DNA from: JAFMIX01 sp031371425
Lineage (GTDB): Bacteria; Verrucomicrobiota; Verrucomicrobiia; Limisphaerales; JAFMIX01
NCBI GenBank assembly: GCA_031371425.1
Contig: JANMJO010000103.1
Location: forward strand, 1-7,353
Length of the DNA stretch: 7,353 nucleotides
Direction of reading: 5' to 3'
Position numbers and translations under genes: made by a program. The notes beneath the pieces were generated by a model. It was not told the DNA's origin and made no database searches. It saw only the letters and a program-made list of their open reading frames with translations. Below are positions 6,692 to 7,353 of this stretch, piece after piece (within the stretch, counting starts at the first letter, position 1; every line of letters starts with the position of its first letter).

Positions 6692-7353
6692 ATGGAAATC
6701 CTCTGGCTCAAGACCGGCCCACTGCACCCGCTCGACACCGGCGGAAAAATCCGCACCTTCAATATGCTCCGCGCTCTCAAGCGCCAGCACAAGGTCACCT
6801 ACCTCTCGCTCTGCCCGCCCGATATCTCCGAGGATGTCCGCAAGGCCGCCGCCGAATACTGCCACCGCGCCGCGTGGATTCCCTGGCGCGAGGCGCGCAA
6901 AGGCTCGCCCGCTTTTTATTCGCAACTCGCCGCCAACCAGCTCGCCTCCAAGCTCCCGTTCGTCATTCGCAAATACCGCTCGGCGAAAATGGCCATGGCC
7001 ATTCACGAACTCGACAAGCTCGGCACGCTCGACCTCATCGTCTGCGATTTCCTCACCCCCTCCGTCAACCTCATCTGGCCCGGACGCGCGCTCAAGACCC
7101 CCACGCTGCTCTTCCAGCACAACGTCGAGTCGCTCATCTGGAAGCGCATGCACGACAATGCCACCGGCCTCAAGCGCGCTTACCTGCGCGGCCAGTGGCA
7201 GCGCATGAGGCGCTTCGAGTTCGAATCCAGCGCTCGCTTCGATGGCGTCGTCGCCGTGTCCGAGGAGGACGCCGCCATCATGCGGAAAGATTACGCGCTG
7301 AAGAATGTGCTGGGCGCTGTGCCGACCGGCGTGGACTGCGAGTTCTTTGCCGA
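6692..7353 (+). CDS. Glycosyltransferase, GT4-type N-terminal part (cut by window end)
   Basis: Open from ATG 6692 through the last base, giving 220 residues with no stop; the C-terminal half lies outside. The start MEILWLKTGP, then DTGGKIRTFNML at 15-26, is the donor/acceptor-side glycine loop of GT4-like (GT-B fold) enzymes, especially those that read PxxGGxIRxFNLL. Further marks are DLIVCDF at 114-120, FQHNVES at 141-147, FDGVVAVSEEDA at 183-194 and VPTGVDCEFF at 210-219, the usual run into the inter-domain linker. The nucleotide-sugar-binding C-terminal domain with its EX7E motif is not visible, so donor and acceptor cannot be named. It probably acts in the cytosol at the membrane, adding a sugar to a lipid-linked glycan. 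Upstream lie a repeat and no clear Shine-Dalgarno; an in-frame TGA sits 3 nt before the ATG. Its codons end in C (CTC, GCC, CGC) more than those of lpdA and the first half of the flippase gene, which favour G. Confidence 0.9.
   Translation, partial: MEILWLKTGPLHPLDTGGKIRTFNMLRALKRQHKVTYLSLCPPDISEDVRKAAAEYCHRAAWIPWREARKGSPAFYSQLAANQLASKLPFVIRKYRSAKMAMAIHELDKLGTLDLIVCDFLTPSVNLIWPGRALKTPTLLFQHNVESLIWKRMHDNATGLKRAYLRGQWQRMRRFEFESSARFDGVVAVSEEDAAIMRKDYALKNVLGAVPTGVDCEFFA

Noticed and set aside
6377..7153. Minus-strand ORF (258 codons) over the spacer and glycosyltransferase
   Set aside because: It crosses the palindromic repeat and is antisense to a frame with clear GT4 motifs.

Overview
The window looks like chromosomal DNA from a GC-rich Gram-negative-type bacterium. 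My best guess is Verrucomicrobiota (Pedosphaera/Limisphaerales-like). The guess rests on two short repeat types that I associate from memory with such genomes: tandem GCAATTC heptamers, and a palindromic GGAGTTCCGCC…CGGAACTCC element. The gene order gives no independent proof. Most genes lack a clear Shine-Dalgarno sequence.

Left part (1-2150): two divergent genes linked by lipoate. On the minus strand is a single-domain lipoate-protein ligase / octanoyltransferase family protein. On the plus strand is dihydrolipoyl dehydrogenase (lpdA, E3), with all its hallmark motifs. The starts lie about 40 bp apart. The ligase gene carries two kinds of short repeat inside its reading frame, one on each side of the conserved GHTDLAL strand.

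Middle and right (2154-6504): a plus-strand run of surface-polysaccharide genes. These are a Wzx/MATE-like oligosaccharide flippase only 3 nt after lpdA, then a 231-bp spacer without a convincing gene, an MBOAT (AlgI-like) O-acyltransferase, and, 7 nt later, a membrane-anchored protein with SGNH/AlgJ/DltD-like motifs. The last two are probably an acyl-transfer pair: the MBOAT moves an acyl group across the inner membrane and the SGNH-like protein transfers it to a glycan in the periplasm.

Right edge (6505-7353): a 187-bp spacer with a TTGACA promoter-like box and a 71-bp palindromic repeat, followed by the N-terminal 220 residues of a GT4-type glycosyltransferase that runs off the window. Together the flippase, acylation pair and glycosyltransferase suggest a locus that assembles, exports and acylates an exopolysaccharide or capsule. 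The glycan cannot be named from this window. Nothing here amounts to a clear new system. The points most worth checking are the repeats inside the ligase frame and the poorly characterised MBOAT/SGNH-like pair.
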